Shown here: one piece after another, positions 8,524 to 15,312 of the stretch | Position numbering within the stretch: position 1 is the stretch's first letter | Layout of the letters: each line of letters begins with the position of its first letter | Assembly (NCBI GenBank): GCA_963760935.1 | Contig: CAVXFB010000007.1 | Coordinates: 310,001 to 374,000, forward strand | Direction of reading: 5' to 3' | Length of the DNA stretch: 64,000 bases | Source: CAVXFB01 sp963760935 | GTDB lineage: Bacteria > Planctomycetota > Planctomycetia > Pirellulales > Thermoguttaceae | Translations under genes and position numbers: made by a program | Notes under the pieces: model-generated | What the model was told of the DNA's origin: nothing | The model's database searches: none | Seen by the model: the letters and a program-made list of their open reading frames with translations, nothing else

Positions 8524-9120
8524 ATGGCCGTCTCACCGGACAACACAAACGATGCCGTCGTCGATGAGCATGAGCCGCCTACTAAGCCTACTCGTCGGTC
8601 GGGTAATCTGCTTCAAATCTTCGGTGTCGGTGGCGGTGCCATTGGGGGCGTATTTATTGGGGCAGCAAACTATGACGCCTTCCCTATCGGCGTGATTCTC
8701 TTCCTGGTAATCGGTGCGGTCATTGGCGGGCTTCTTCCATGGATTGGCAGCTTCGCTTTCTTGGGCTCCATAGTGGCGTTCCTCATCACTGCGTTGACGG
8801 ACAATCAGTCCGAGTCAACTTGGGTGCTGTGTCCGCTCGTCGGCGGTGCGATTGGCTTTCTGTGGGCGATGGCATCATTGGGTTTTCGGCCCAATCGCCA
8901 AGATCACGCATCGCCTCTCGAACAGGAAGTGGAGGGCACAGTAGCCGCAGATCGCATGCAACTGGCCGGGACTAGTTTGGCGGTTGGAGTGGGGCTTGGA
9001 ATCCTTGCAGGCGTTCTGATCGGAGGACCATTCATCGCAGCAGGACCGTTCATTGGTGCAGTCATTGGCGGCGCAATGTTCGTTGGGCTATGGCTATCGA
9101 CTCACGGCAAGCGAAAGTAG
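8524..9120 (+). CDS. Glycine-rich multi-pass membrane protein in array A
   Basis: 198 residues. A charged N-terminus (about 1-28) is followed by about six hydrophobic Gly/Ala-rich segments, e.g. GVGGGAIGGVFIGAANY, VILFLVIGAVIGGLLPWIG and AGPFIGAVIGGAMFVGLWLS, in two sets separated by a polar stretch (RPNRQDHASPLEQEVEG). The internal similarity of the two halves suggests duplication. The ATG at 8524 follows GAGAGGACACGTCTC; TACAAT at 8497-8502 could be its -10. It points opposite to the array orientation, so it needs its own promoter. Function unknown. Confidence 0.7.
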   Translation: MAVSPDNTNDAVVDEHEPPTKPTRRSGNLLQIFGVGGGAIGGVFIGAANYDAFPIGVILFLVIGAVIGGLLPWIGSFAFLGSIVAFLITALTDNQSESTWVLCPLVGGAIGFLWAMASLGFRPNRQDHASPLEQEVEGTVAADRMQLAGTSLAVGVGLGILAGVLIGGPFIAAGPFIGAVIGGAMFVGLWLSTHGKRK

Positions 9121-9157
9121 TTCCCTTTCGTCGTTCTTTCCGTTACCTCACTCGGTG

Positions 9158-9415
9158 TCAGACCTCCTCGACGCTGCGGATCGACGGGATTACGTCATCG
9201 ACGGAGATGCCCAGTTCACGCAGGGCCTCGACAAGCTCGGGGTAGTCGTCAGCGGGCAGGCCAAAGTCGTCGGCGACTTCGATGTACTCCAAGCTGTTGT
9301 CCATCAGCAAGGCGGTTCCATTTAAGACTTTGGCGATGGCCTCGGCCTCGCTGGCAGCCCTGACCCGATACGTCATGGCGTGAAGCTCGTACTGCTCAAT
9401 TTCAAACGTCGGCAT
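9158..9415 (-). CDS. Small acidic array protein
   Basis: 85 residues starting MPTFEIEQYELHAMTYRV. It is acidic, with the segment RAASEAEAIAKVLNG typical of small plasmid/ICE proteins that take a beta strand plus helix form. Its ATG overlaps the end of the upstream gene (9402-9584) by 14 bases, implying coupled translation. The stop TGA at 9158-9160 is the first codon of boundary element 9150-9160. No specific function recognised. Confidence 0.75.
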   Translation of the reverse strand: MPTFEIEQYELHAMTYRVRAASEAEAIAKVLNGTALLMDNSLEYIEVADDFGLPADDYPELVEALRELGISVDDVIPSIRSVEEV

Positions 9416-9584
9416 TGGAATCCTCTTCCGAGTATTCGAGATAGTGATCGCCGTGCTCGTCTTGCTGGAGGTTTTCCTGCTCAACGCCATCGGTGTCGTA
9501 ATCCCGGACGATCACCTTCACGCCCTTGGGGCAATCGATATGCTGGATCACCCCACCTTCCATCGTGATACGAACGATCTTCAT
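9402..9584 (-). CDS. Small array protein of unknown function
   Basis: 60 residues, starting MKIVRITMEGGVIQHIDCPK and ending in an acidic tail (YLEYSEEDSNADV). It is preceded by a ribosome binding site (GGGAGACAAGC) and by boundary element 9601-9611. It overlaps the downstream gene 9158-9415 by 14 bases, so the two form one two-gene unit between elements. The sequence VRDYDTDGVE contains a DTD codon run like the element, but out of context. Confidence 0.75.
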   Translation of the reverse strand: MKIVRITMEGGVIQHIDCPKGVKVIVRDYDTDGVEQENLQQDEHGDHYLEYSEEDSNADV

Positions 9585-9619
9585 TGCTTGTCTCCCTGGG
9601 AATCGGTGTCAAGAAAGAA

Positions 9620-9656
9620 CCAGGGGCTCCCACGGCAAGTCCGCAAGAGCCCCTGG
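9620..9656 (-). terminator. 10-bp perfect hairpin between stop codon and boundary element
   Basis: CCAGGGGCTC (9620-9629) and GAGCCCCTGG (9647-9656) are perfect inverted repeats. On the minus strand the stem is followed by TTCTTTCTT and then element 9601-9611. It lies 12 bases after the stop of gene 9669-9914 and probably ends its transcript. Confidence 0.75.
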
Positions 9657-9668
9657 CGTCACCCAGCC

Positions 9669-9914
9669 TCACCCCGCCTGAAAACCGAAATAGAATCTCG
9701 GGTGATGTTGGAACATCAAGCTGCCCCGTTGTCCGTCGCACTTGCGGCGCACCACGACAAGTGGAGCAGCGAAGCCGACCACGTCATAATCTTCACCGAG
9801 TTGGCGGGTGTCCCAAACTTGGCCATACTGGATCTCAAGTGCCTCTCGGCTGCCGGGTTCGGCATTGATCTCGGCCAGCATTTGCTTGCGGATGGCTTCG
9901 GTTGGATCAGACAT
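9669..9914 (-). CDS. Conserved small plasmid/ICE-type protein
   Basis: 81 residues from MSDPTEAIRKQMLAEIN (ATG 9914). The pattern INAEPGSREALEIQYGQVWD..QL..DY.V.GF.AP.VVVRRK.DG..GSLMFQHHPRFYF is, from memory, a widespread uncharacterised family in integrative elements and plasmids. AAGGAGAAATC precedes the start. It is bounded by elements 9957-9967 and 9601-9611 with a hairpin after the stop. Function unknown; probably cytoplasmic. Confidence 0.8.
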   Translation of the reverse strand: MSDPTEAIRKQMLAEINAEPGSREALEIQYGQVWDTRQLGEDYDVVGFAAPLVVVRRKCDGQRGSLMFQHHPRFYFGFQAG

Positions 9915-9964
9915 GATTTCTCCTTGCAAAAGGTGGTGTTGTCGTCACGATTGGCTAGTCGGTG

Positions 9965-10390
9965 TCAGACGAGGCATCGTTGCCGTCGCTTCTCGGCCTG
10001 CTGGGCGTGATAAGTTGTTACGCCCTGACGCCATTCCCCATTGCCGCCGTACTGGTCGAGCGGGACCATCGACAAGTAGCCAAGTGGGCAGGAGTAGAAA
10101 TAGGGATGCATGGACTCGTCGAGATCTTTGTAGCCCCAGCCATAGTTGCTCTGGTATCGCAGTAGGTCGCACGTGATCCAGCGTTCGGTTGGCTGGACGG
10201 CTTGACCGTCTTTCGTAAACGTCCGCTCCCAGACGGCCCATAGCACGCCGCTGAAGCTGCCGCCTCGGTAGCAATGGGCGAGGCACGTGCTCTTGACTTC
10301 CAGGCCGTCGTCGGTGGTTCGTTCCCAATTCGCCGACCGCTCTGCGATCAGGTCTTTCCGTGTGCTGCCTCGTGTGAAAAGCCAACCCAT
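9965..10390 (-). CDS. Conserved plasmid/ICE-type protein (MGWLFTRG family)
   Basis: 141 residues. It starts MGWLFTRGSTRKDLIAER and contains STCLAHCYRGGSFSGVLWAVW, ERWITCDLL and NYGWGYKDLDESMHPYFYSC, a strongly conserved uncharacterised family I associate with integrative elements. Conserved Cys/His/Trp residues suggest an enzyme or metal binding, but no catalytic motif is recognised. The stop TGA (9965-9967) is the first codon of boundary element 9957-9967. Confidence 0.8.
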   Translation of the reverse strand: MGWLFTRGSTRKDLIAERSANWERTTDDGLEVKSTCLAHCYRGGSFSGVLWAVWERTFTKDGQAVQPTERWITCDLLRYQSNYGWGYKDLDESMHPYFYSCPLGYLSMVPLDQYGGNGEWRQGVTTYHAQQAEKRRQRCLV

Positions 10391-10423
10391 TTCGTTTCTC
10401 CCGTTGATTGTTCCTGCAACGAT

Positions 10424-10747
10424 TCAGTCGGTGTCAGGTAGCACACGACGCAACCAAGACTTCAGGTCAGCAATCGCTGTTTCAACGGTCCAGCCGTGGA
10501 AGTAGTGGAAGTTCCACTTGCCGGAAAAGCGATTGCAGTCCACGAATTGTCGAGCCGCCTGCGGATCGTCAAAACGGCTAAAAACGGTGCCAAGGATTTC
10601 GCCTTCGTAATTGCTGGGATACAGCTTCAAGCGACCGGCCCTGGTTTGCAGAACGAAATCGTCGCCCTCTTGCGTTGCGCCGAGGTCGAACAATAGTTGC
10701 TTGGCCTGGGCGAGAAAACGCTGCCGTATCTTCTTGGTTGCTTTCAT
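10424..10747 (-). CDS. Array protein ending in element-encoded DTD
   Basis: 107 residues from MKATKKIRQRFLAQAKQLLF. The middle (RAGRLKLYPSNYEGEILGTV, FSRFDDPQAARQFVDCNRFS, GKWNFHYF) resembles small plasmid proteins. The C-terminus SWLRRVLPDTD is encoded by the boundary element itself (CTGACACCGACTGA), so the element is read in frame and supplies the stop at its end. A longer frame upstream (to 11035) is a shadow. Function unknown. Confidence 0.8.
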   Translation of the reverse strand: MKATKKIRQRFLAQAKQLLFDLGATQEGDDFVLQTRAGRLKLYPSNYEGEILGTVFSRFDDPQAARQFVDCNRFSGKWNFHYFHGWTVETAIADLKSWLRRVLPDTD

Positions 10748-10774
10748 GGTTTGTTTCCTTCGTGGCTGTTGCCC

Positions 10775-10811
10775 CCATGCCGTCTCAGTCGGTGTCACCG
10801 AGACGGCATGG
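10775..10811. terminator. 12-bp perfect inverted repeat with a boundary element in its loop
   Basis: CCATGCCGTCTC (10775-10786) and GAGACGGCATGG (10800-10811) pair perfectly; the 13-base loop is exactly the boundary element region (10787-10799). It lies just after the stop of gene 10824-11126. It could act as terminator and, as a hairpin, present the element in single-stranded form (inference). Confidence 0.75.
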
Positions 10812-10823
10812 TCGAGACAGGGA

Positions 10824-11126
10824 TCAATATTCGCTCGGTAAAAGTGCGGTCGAGCAAAGCCGATGGCCCTCATCGTCGGCGGCCTCGGTGATGATCCACA
10901 GGCGTTCGCCCTTGAGCGTGCGATAAGCCGACAACAGGCGACTGCCATCCACAACGGCCTGATCGTTAAGTTGCTTGTCCTCGGCGCAGACTTCCCCCCA
11001 GTCGCCACGCACGTGCTTTTCGAGGAAGAATGCAACGGTCTGGCCGCTTTCTTCTAGGGCCGCAAGTGCGCCGGGCGTGGCGAGGAGTTGTCCGAGTGAG
11101 AACTTTGGTTTTCCATTGGCTGCCAT
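10824..11126 (-). CDS. Conserved plasmid-related protein
   Basis: 100 residues: MAANGKPKFSLGQLLATPGA, FFLEKHVRGDWGEVCAEDK, QLNDQAVVDGSRLLSAYRT and ERLWIITEAADDEGHRLCST, ending LLPSEY. From memory this matches a small family often annotated as plasmid-related or associated with type I restriction loci in integrative elements. It is cytoplasmic, with no catalytic motif. The start follows AAAGGACAAATC. An inverted repeat carrying a boundary element follows the stop. Confidence 0.85.
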   Translation of the reverse strand: MAANGKPKFSLGQLLATPGALAALEESGQTVAFFLEKHVRGDWGEVCAEDKQLNDQAVVDGSRLLSAYRTLKGERLWIITEAADDEGHRLCSTALLPSEY

Positions 11127-11334
11127 GATTTGTCCTTTCAGTTTGGGATTGTTCCACTGGCCTTCTTGCTGGTGTCAGCCATATTGAAGATTGCCAAGAT
11201 GGGATGCTCTTGATGATTGAACAGCCACAGCGATTTCAGTAGAATGGTCCTACCAATTCTTCGTTTAGGTCCAGTCTGTCCCGGCAGGTCCGTCCTTCGT
11301 TGTTTCGAGCAGCAGGATAGATTAGGAGTTGCGT

Positions 11335-11973
11335 ATGAGACTCGATGATTGGCTTCGGCTTTCCGCTGAAGAACGCCAAGTCCATCTCGGGGAGTGGGGC
11401 GAAGACTCGAATAAATGGTGGCCGATAGCGCATGAAGCCGTCGAGCGTTTTCAACAAGAGTTCGGTTCGCACCCTCAGGTGCTCTGCATCGGGACAGCGC
11501 ATACTATGCGCCCTAACGGTGAACCACGTATCTACATCGATGTCCGGACTCGTTTGCCCCAAGGACAATGCTTGGCGGAAGTTCCCTCGGAGTACCTGAC
11601 CTTTCCCGTTGTCCAGGATGGATTGGCCGAGGCTGTTGACGCATTCAAGAAAACGTGGGCCGCAATCCTAAGCCGAATTCTGGATTGGGATGAGAAACGC
11701 ATATCGCAGTTCATTGATGAGCAAGAAGCGGTGTTTCACAGTGACTTTTTCTTGCACGATTCTCCTTTGTACCTAATGCCGCAACCGATCTTTACAGACT
11801 CGTTGATTGGCAAACGGGACGGGATTGAGTCGTACCGCATCGGGGAAGAAATGATTCGGGCAATCATTGACGATGGTCGATACACCGATCATTTCGACTT
11901 GCTCGACGATCCTGACTTCGATTGGGCTGCAGCAAGGAAAAGAGCCGAAGCGGTTGCGGCGAAGTATCGCTAG
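11335..11973 (+). CDS. Hypothetical array protein, opposite orientation
   Basis: 212 residues. The ATG at 11335 (MRLDDWLRLSAEERQ) is chosen over the TTG at 11329 because AGGAG lies 7 bases before it. Segments include HPQVLCIGTAHTMRPNGEPR, IYIDVRTRLP and a C-terminal region rich in charged residues (DDPDFDWAAARKRAEAVAAK). No family recognised. It lies between elements 11167-11177 and 12052-12062, both of which face the other way, so the gene is antiparallel to its array. Confidence 0.75.
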   Translation: MRLDDWLRLSAEERQVHLGEWGEDSNKWWPIAHEAVERFQQEFGSHPQVLCIGTAHTMRPNGEPRIYIDVRTRLPQGQCLAEVPSEYLTFPVVQDGLAEAVDAFKKTWAAILSRILDWDEKRISQFIDEQEAVFHSDFFLHDSPLYLMPQPIFTDSLIGKRDGIESYRIGEEMIRAIIDDGRYTDHFDLLDDPDFDWAAARKRAEAVAAKYR

Positions 11974-12059
11974 AACCGCTTCAATTGCTCTGTAAACCGA
12001 AAAGCCGCAACTTGTGTAGCGGTCGCTGCTAACTTCCAGGTACGGACGGCTACCCGGTG

Positions 12060-12356
12060 TCACACGCCGAGGCACTGACGAGCTTCTTGCCGTCGCCGCT
12101 CGTGATGATGCGGCGCTGCTCGGCGAACTGGTCTCAGTCGATAGCCAATCCTCGTCAGTTCCTCGGCGAGGTCGGCATATTCATGGGGCTTGGCTGGAAC
12201 GGTCTGTTGAATCACGCCCCAGTAGTCAGCGCCGCCATGTTGGCCCACGTGCTCGTAAGATCCGCAATAGTCGCCATAGATATCGGCGGGCAGTTCGGGG
12301 AAAAGTGCGATGATTGTGCCGCAATCTCTCCAACGTCGAAATACAACAAGGTCCAT
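12060..12356 (-). CDS. Small hypothetical array protein
   Basis: 98 residues from MDLVVFRRWRDCGTIIALFP (ATG 12356, with AGGAGAACCA upstream). The segment FPELPADIYGDYCGSYEHVG..GADYWGVIQQT..AKP.EYADLAEELTRIGY resembles a small protein family found on plasmids and integrative elements. The stop TGA at 12060-12062 is the first codon of boundary element 12052-12062. Function unknown. Confidence 0.75.
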   Translation of the reverse strand: MDLVVFRRWRDCGTIIALFPELPADIYGDYCGSYEHVGQHGGADYWGVIQQTVPAKPHEYADLAEELTRIGYRLRPVRRAAPHHHERRRQEARQCLGV

Positions 12357-12389
12357 TGCTTGGTTCTCCTTTCGCTTTTCCAATGGGTG

Positions 12390-12830
12390 TCAGGCGTAGA
12401 CCGCTAGCACCGCCCCACGAACCCGCTGCCAATCGTCCTCGTCGCATTCGTGTTTGTTCGTCTCAGGGATCGGAGTCACGTAGGCGCTCTGAATTGCATC
12501 GGGATTGTCCGATGTGAAAGCAATCGCCGGTGCCCAGCCAAAACCGAAGCCAGGAGCACCGAGGCTGCCAAGAGTTTCGGTGGTCTCAGCGGTCAGGCCA
12601 CAGCAGTGGACAAACTCATCAAACTGATCTCTGTCGAGGATTGAGCACCACTTGCGATGGTGACCGCCCTCCCATCGCCCTTCGAGATAACCGTACTCGT
12701 ACTGATCGTCACCTTCGGTTTCATCCCAAAGCTCGTCAACCTGGGGCGGGGCATAGTCGAGTACGTTTTCGTCGGACGGAACATCGACGCTGTAGATACC
12801 TGCCTGCCTAGCCGGTGTCAGACCCGCCGC
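12390..12830 (-). pseudogene. Array gene lacking a start codon, cut at a boundary element
   Basis: An open frame of about 146 codons on the minus strand reads as convincing protein (YSVDVPSDENVLDYAPPQVD, ELWDETEGDDQYEYGYLEGR, GFGFGWAPAIAF, DDWQRVRGAVLAVYA) and ends with the TGA of element 12382-12392. It has no ATG, GTG or TTG; the only alternative start is the CTG of the upstream element 12810-12820, and a TAG lies just before that. The gene thus appears to have lost its 5' end exactly at a boundary. Family unknown. Confidence 0.6.
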
Positions 12831-12983
12831 CTACGTGACTTGGTTTCGTCCGTGATCGCCAAGGGCTGTTGGATTGCAGGAAACATTACCGGCACGTCGG
12901 CGGGGACGATTCGAAAGCGGGTTACTTGAGTCCTCCTCCACACCGTCATAAAATGACCATGCTAAAAGACGAGAGCGGATTTT

Positions 12984-13292
12984 ATGGCAGACCGATCTGA
13001 TCCGTCGCCGTTCGATGGGAATGCGTTCCGCTACCTTCTTTGGGAATCGGTGATTTCAAACCGTGCCAGATCTGATGTTGCCGCTAAAGCGGAGACAGGT
13101 AAACTTGTCGGCATTATTGATTCCATGACCAAGGACGAACGGCTTTTTCCGGGGCAAATTACAGACGAAGGCAGATGTCGGCGAATCGCCATTGGTGCTG
13201 GTGTCACGGTGAACGAGGTCAAGGAGTTCATAAATCAATTTTCCGCTCTGAATGAGGTGATGCAGCGCCTGCGCTCGACGTGGAACTGGTGA
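12984..13292 (+). CDS. Orphan SRP54/Ffh M-domain-like protein
   Basis: 102 residues. Residues ~38-95 (IIDSMTKDERLFPGQITDEG, RCRRIAIGAGVTVNEVKEFI, NQFSALNEVMQRL) align by eye with the Ffh M-domain, which in E. coli reads INSMTMKERAKPEIIKGSRK, RRIAAGCGMQVQDVNRLLKQ, FDDMQRMMKKM. The N-terminal 37 residues do not resemble the NG GTPase, so there is no GTPase domain. In the signal recognition particle the M-domain binds 4.5S RNA and signal peptides. Here it might bind SRP RNA, or a related RNA, without GTPase function (inference). It is opposite to array orientation. Confidence 0.8.
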   Translation: MADRSDPSPFDGNAFRYLLWESVISNRARSDVAAKAETGKLVGIIDSMTKDERLFPGQITDEGRCRRIAIGAGVTVNEVKEFINQFSALNEVMQRLRSTWNW

Positions 13293-13443
13293 AGTATCGA
13301 TGCCACGGCCTCGGTCTGCTGCCCGAACTGTGCCGCCCGATACGGGCCAGAGCGTCAATCAGATCCACGCCACCGTTCAACAGCGCATTTGCGCCTTTGA
13401 TCCGACAGTCGGTGTCAGATGGAAATCTGGAAACGTGGACGGC

Positions 13444-13478
13444 GGCGAGCCCGTTACAATAATTGCAACGGGCTCGCC
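13444..13478. terminator. 12-bp perfect hairpin after array gene
   Basis: GGCGAGCCCGTT (13444-13455) and AACGGGCTCGCC (13467-13478) are perfect inverted repeats around an 11-base AT-rich loop. It lies 13 bases after the stop of gene 13492-13935 and before element 13407-13417, so again hairpin then boundary. There is no clear T-run on the minus strand. Confidence 0.65.
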
Positions 13479-13491
13479 CCTCTGCCCTCCA

Positions 13492-13935
13492 CTAGGCTGC
13501 GGGCATCAGCACTTCTTCGATCACCGGAAGGACCTCGATGTGTAGATCCTTCGTTACTACCTCGCCGCTGCGACGGGCCTTGGGCAACTTCGCCAGCAAA
13601 TCGTCCTTTACGGCAGTGACTGCGGCTTCCACATCCTTCATGCGTGCCTCAATGCGCTCGCCCTTATCGGTCCCTTCGGTCATGGCTTCGAATAAGGCCG
13701 ACCGCAACAACCGCAGGGCGTGCTCACGGGTGATCCCGCATTTTTCCCAGAACAGAGCCAAGGTGAGGATCAACGGCACGCTGGTCGTCGGGGCAACGAG
13801 TTGATCCCCGTGCTTTTCCACGGTTCCACTGACTCGAATCGTCAGCAGTTCGTCGAAGTGATAACGACCCGGTTCCAGGTTGAGGGCCTCGTCCTTCCAC
13901 ACTTTTGCCAAGAGAGCTTTCACGTTGTCGCACAT
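13492..13935 (-). CDS. Hypothetical array protein
   Basis: 147 residues, MCDNVKALLAKVWKDEALNL start, preceded by a short ribosome binding site (AAGGAGACC). The N-terminal half is mixed beta (YHFDELLTIRVSGTVEKHGD); the C-terminal half is strongly helical and charged (EGTDKGERIEARMKDVEAAV, TAVKDDLLAKLPKARRSGEV). No recognised domain. It may be a nucleic-acid-associated plasmid protein, but that is a guess from composition. It lies between elements 13976-13986 and 13407-13417. Confidence 0.7.
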   Translation of the reverse strand: MCDNVKALLAKVWKDEALNLEPGRYHFDELLTIRVSGTVEKHGDQLVAPTTSVPLILTLALFWEKCGITREHALRLLRSALFEAMTEGTDKGERIEARMKDVEAAVTAVKDDLLAKLPKARRSGEVVTKDLHIEVLPVIEEVLMPAA

Positions 13936-13983
13936 ATCAGGTCTCCTTGAGGGTTGTGGTTGGTGATGGTCCCTCAGTCGGTG

Positions 13984-14160
13984 TCAGCCGGTCTCGTGGC
14001 GAGCGTTCGGTAGAAGCTCGCCCTCGATTTCTTCGTTTTCCCACACCAGAACGCCATCTGATCTTTGACGCACTCCGGGAAACGTTTTACGCGCCTCTCT
14101 GAGTATCCGCAAGTCGTGGGTCTTGCTGTCGAGCCGCTTTGTGGCCTGTTGTTTGCGCCC
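13984..14160 (-). pseudogene. 3' part of an array gene interrupted by IS630
   Basis: On the minus strand a frame of 58 codons (ATKRLDSKTHDLRILREARK, TFPGVRQRSDGVLVWENEEI, EGELLPNARHETG) runs from the IS630 border and ends at the TGA of element 13976-13986. Beyond the IS the frame stays open only weakly. A degenerate element (CTGAC..CCGACTAG) flanks the IS at 15396-15414, so the insertion hit the upstream boundary or the start of this gene. No ATG is visible. Confidence 0.55.
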
Positions 14161-14170
14161 TAGTGCCTCT

Positions 14171-14851
14171 TCAAGCCTGAATTGATGGGTAGAGGCGTTT
14201 GAGTTTGATCCTTGCGTCGTCAGTCGTGAACCGCCAGTCGATGGTACAATCCGCGGCGTTACGATCCGTTTCCCAAGCAGCTACCTCCCGAATGAGCATG
14301 GGCTGATCGGGGATGCGACGATCCAGGCATTGTTTCGTGAGAATGCTCAACTCCGTCTCCGCCATGTTCAGCCAGCTTCCATGTTTCGGCGTGTAATGGA
14401 TCTCCAGCCGTTCAACTAACCGACGCGCCTCGGCCGGCTCAAACGCTTCGTACAGGGACGCCGGCTTGTGGGTATTCAAGTTGTCCATCACCAACACGAT
14501 CTTTTCCGCCTCGGGATAGTGTTCGTCCACCAACTCCCGAATCACTTGGGCGAAGTCAATCTTGGTGCGTCGATCAGTCACCTTAACGTGGCGTTGGCCT
14601 CCCAACGGCTCGAAAAACATAAACAAGTTGGCCGTGCCATTTCGCTCGTACTCGTAGTCGACCCGTTGTGGTTGTCCCGGCTCGCATGGCAAAACAGGCC
14701 GTGTGTCTCGCACCAACTGCTTGCTCTGCTCGTCGAAACACACTTGCGGCCGTCGCGGATCATAGGGCCGCTTGTACACCTCCAGCACGTCTTCCATCGC
14801 CGCCACAAAGTCGGCATTCTGCTGGGGTGGAATCACCCATTGCTCTCTCAA
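14171..14851 (-). CDS. IS630 transposase OrfB (DDE catalytic part)
   Basis: 226 residues, read after a -1 frameshift at AAAAAAAC: the joined reading is LKKNELKPHLREQWVIPPQQ. DDE_3 catalytic motifs are VCFDEQSKQL (first Asp), IVLVMDNLNTHK (second Asp) and YTPKHGSWLNMAE (Glu). It cuts and joins the IS at TA targets. The ORF as listed starts without its own ribosome binding site, as expected for a frameshift product. Confidence 0.88.
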   Translation of the reverse strand: MREQWVIPPQQNADFVAAMEDVLEVYKRPYDPRRPQVCFDEQSKQLVRDTRPVLPCEPGQPQRVDYEYERNGTANLFMFFEPLGGQRHVKVTDRRTKIDFAQVIRELVDEHYPEAEKIVLVMDNLNTHKPASLYEAFEPAEARRLVERLEIHYTPKHGSWLNMAETELSILTKQCLDRRIPDQPMLIREVAAWETDRNAADCTIDWRFTTDDARIKLKRLYPSIQA

Positions 14852-15312
14852 GTGAGGCTTAAGTTCGTTTTTTTAAGCGTGCTACGTACGCATTCATGGC
14901 TGATGTCGTCCACGATTTGCAAGGCCACCAAGCGGTCGGCCAACAGGTGCAGTGTCCAACGGTTCCGGCCCTCCGGCGCTTGGCTGCACGCCAACGCTAT
15001 CAGACGCGCTTCTTGTTCGCCGTCCAACTTGCGATACTGTCGGCCTTCCGCCCTCTTGCGGCAGACAGCCGCTGCCGCTCCGTCTTCCACAAAGCGTTGC
15101 CGCACACGGTACACCGTAGACAGCCCGACCTCGGCAAACTCGGCAATTCGTTCGTCGCTCCACCCCGGCCCCTGCTGCGACTGGTCGGCCTTGAGCAACA
15201 CTCGCGCCCGTTTCAAGAGCGATTCGCTCTGGCCTCCCTTACGCAGCAGCGACTGCAACCATTCTCGATCTTCGACTTTCAGCCGAACGACGTGCTTGGC
15301 TTCCTTGCCCAT
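14848..15312 (-). CDS. IS630 transposase OrfA (N-terminal DNA-binding part)
   Basis: 154 residues from MGKEAKHVVRLKVEDREWLQ. It contains winged helix-turn-helix segments: GWSDERIAEFAEVGLSTVYR (HTH_23-like) and a second region LTLHLLADRLVAL-like with HECVRSTLKKTN. It recognises the IS ends. The frame ends SLT just after an A7 run (14869-14875); a -1 slip there joins OrfB, the usual IS630 expression mode. Confidence 0.85.
   Translation of the reverse strand: MGKEAKHVVRLKVEDREWLQSLLRKGGQSESLLKRARVLLKADQSQQGPGWSDERIAEFAEVGLSTVYRVRQRFVEDGAAAAVCRKRAEGRQYRKLDGEQEARLIALACSQAPEGRNRWTLHLLADRLVALQIVDDISHECVRSTLKKTNLSLT

Larger units (their letters stand above)
8290..13986 (-). repeat. Array A: 13 copies of a TGACACC-core cassette-boundary element
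   Basis: On the minus strand the consensus is yTGACACCGACTr. Copies (plus coordinates): 8290-8300, 8458-8468, 9150-9160, 9601-9611, 9957-9967, 10426-10436, 10787-10797, 11167-11177, 12052-12062, 12382-12392, 12810-12820, 13407-13417, 13976-13986. The 7-base core TGACACC is invariant; six copies match all 11 bases and the others differ only in the last four. Spacing is 170-885 bp, one or two genes per interval. In six intervals the TGA of the core is the stop codon of the preceding gene; elsewhere the element follows a hairpin. All copies face the same way even around the three opposite-strand genes. Calling them cassette boundaries is inference. Confidence 0.8.

Noticed and set aside
11236..11568. 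Minus ORF overlapping the start of gene 11335-11973
   Set aside because: Mostly antisense to a better-supported gene with AGGAG before its ATG.
8290..13986. Element as a promoter -35 box (TTGACA-like)
   Set aside because: At 63776 the next ATG is too close for a -10, no conserved -10 follows, and opposite-strand genes are also bounded by it.
8290..13986. Classic integron attC sites
   Set aside because: No RYYYAAC/GTTRRRY boxes or attC-length palindromes, and no IntI tyrosine recombinase in the window.
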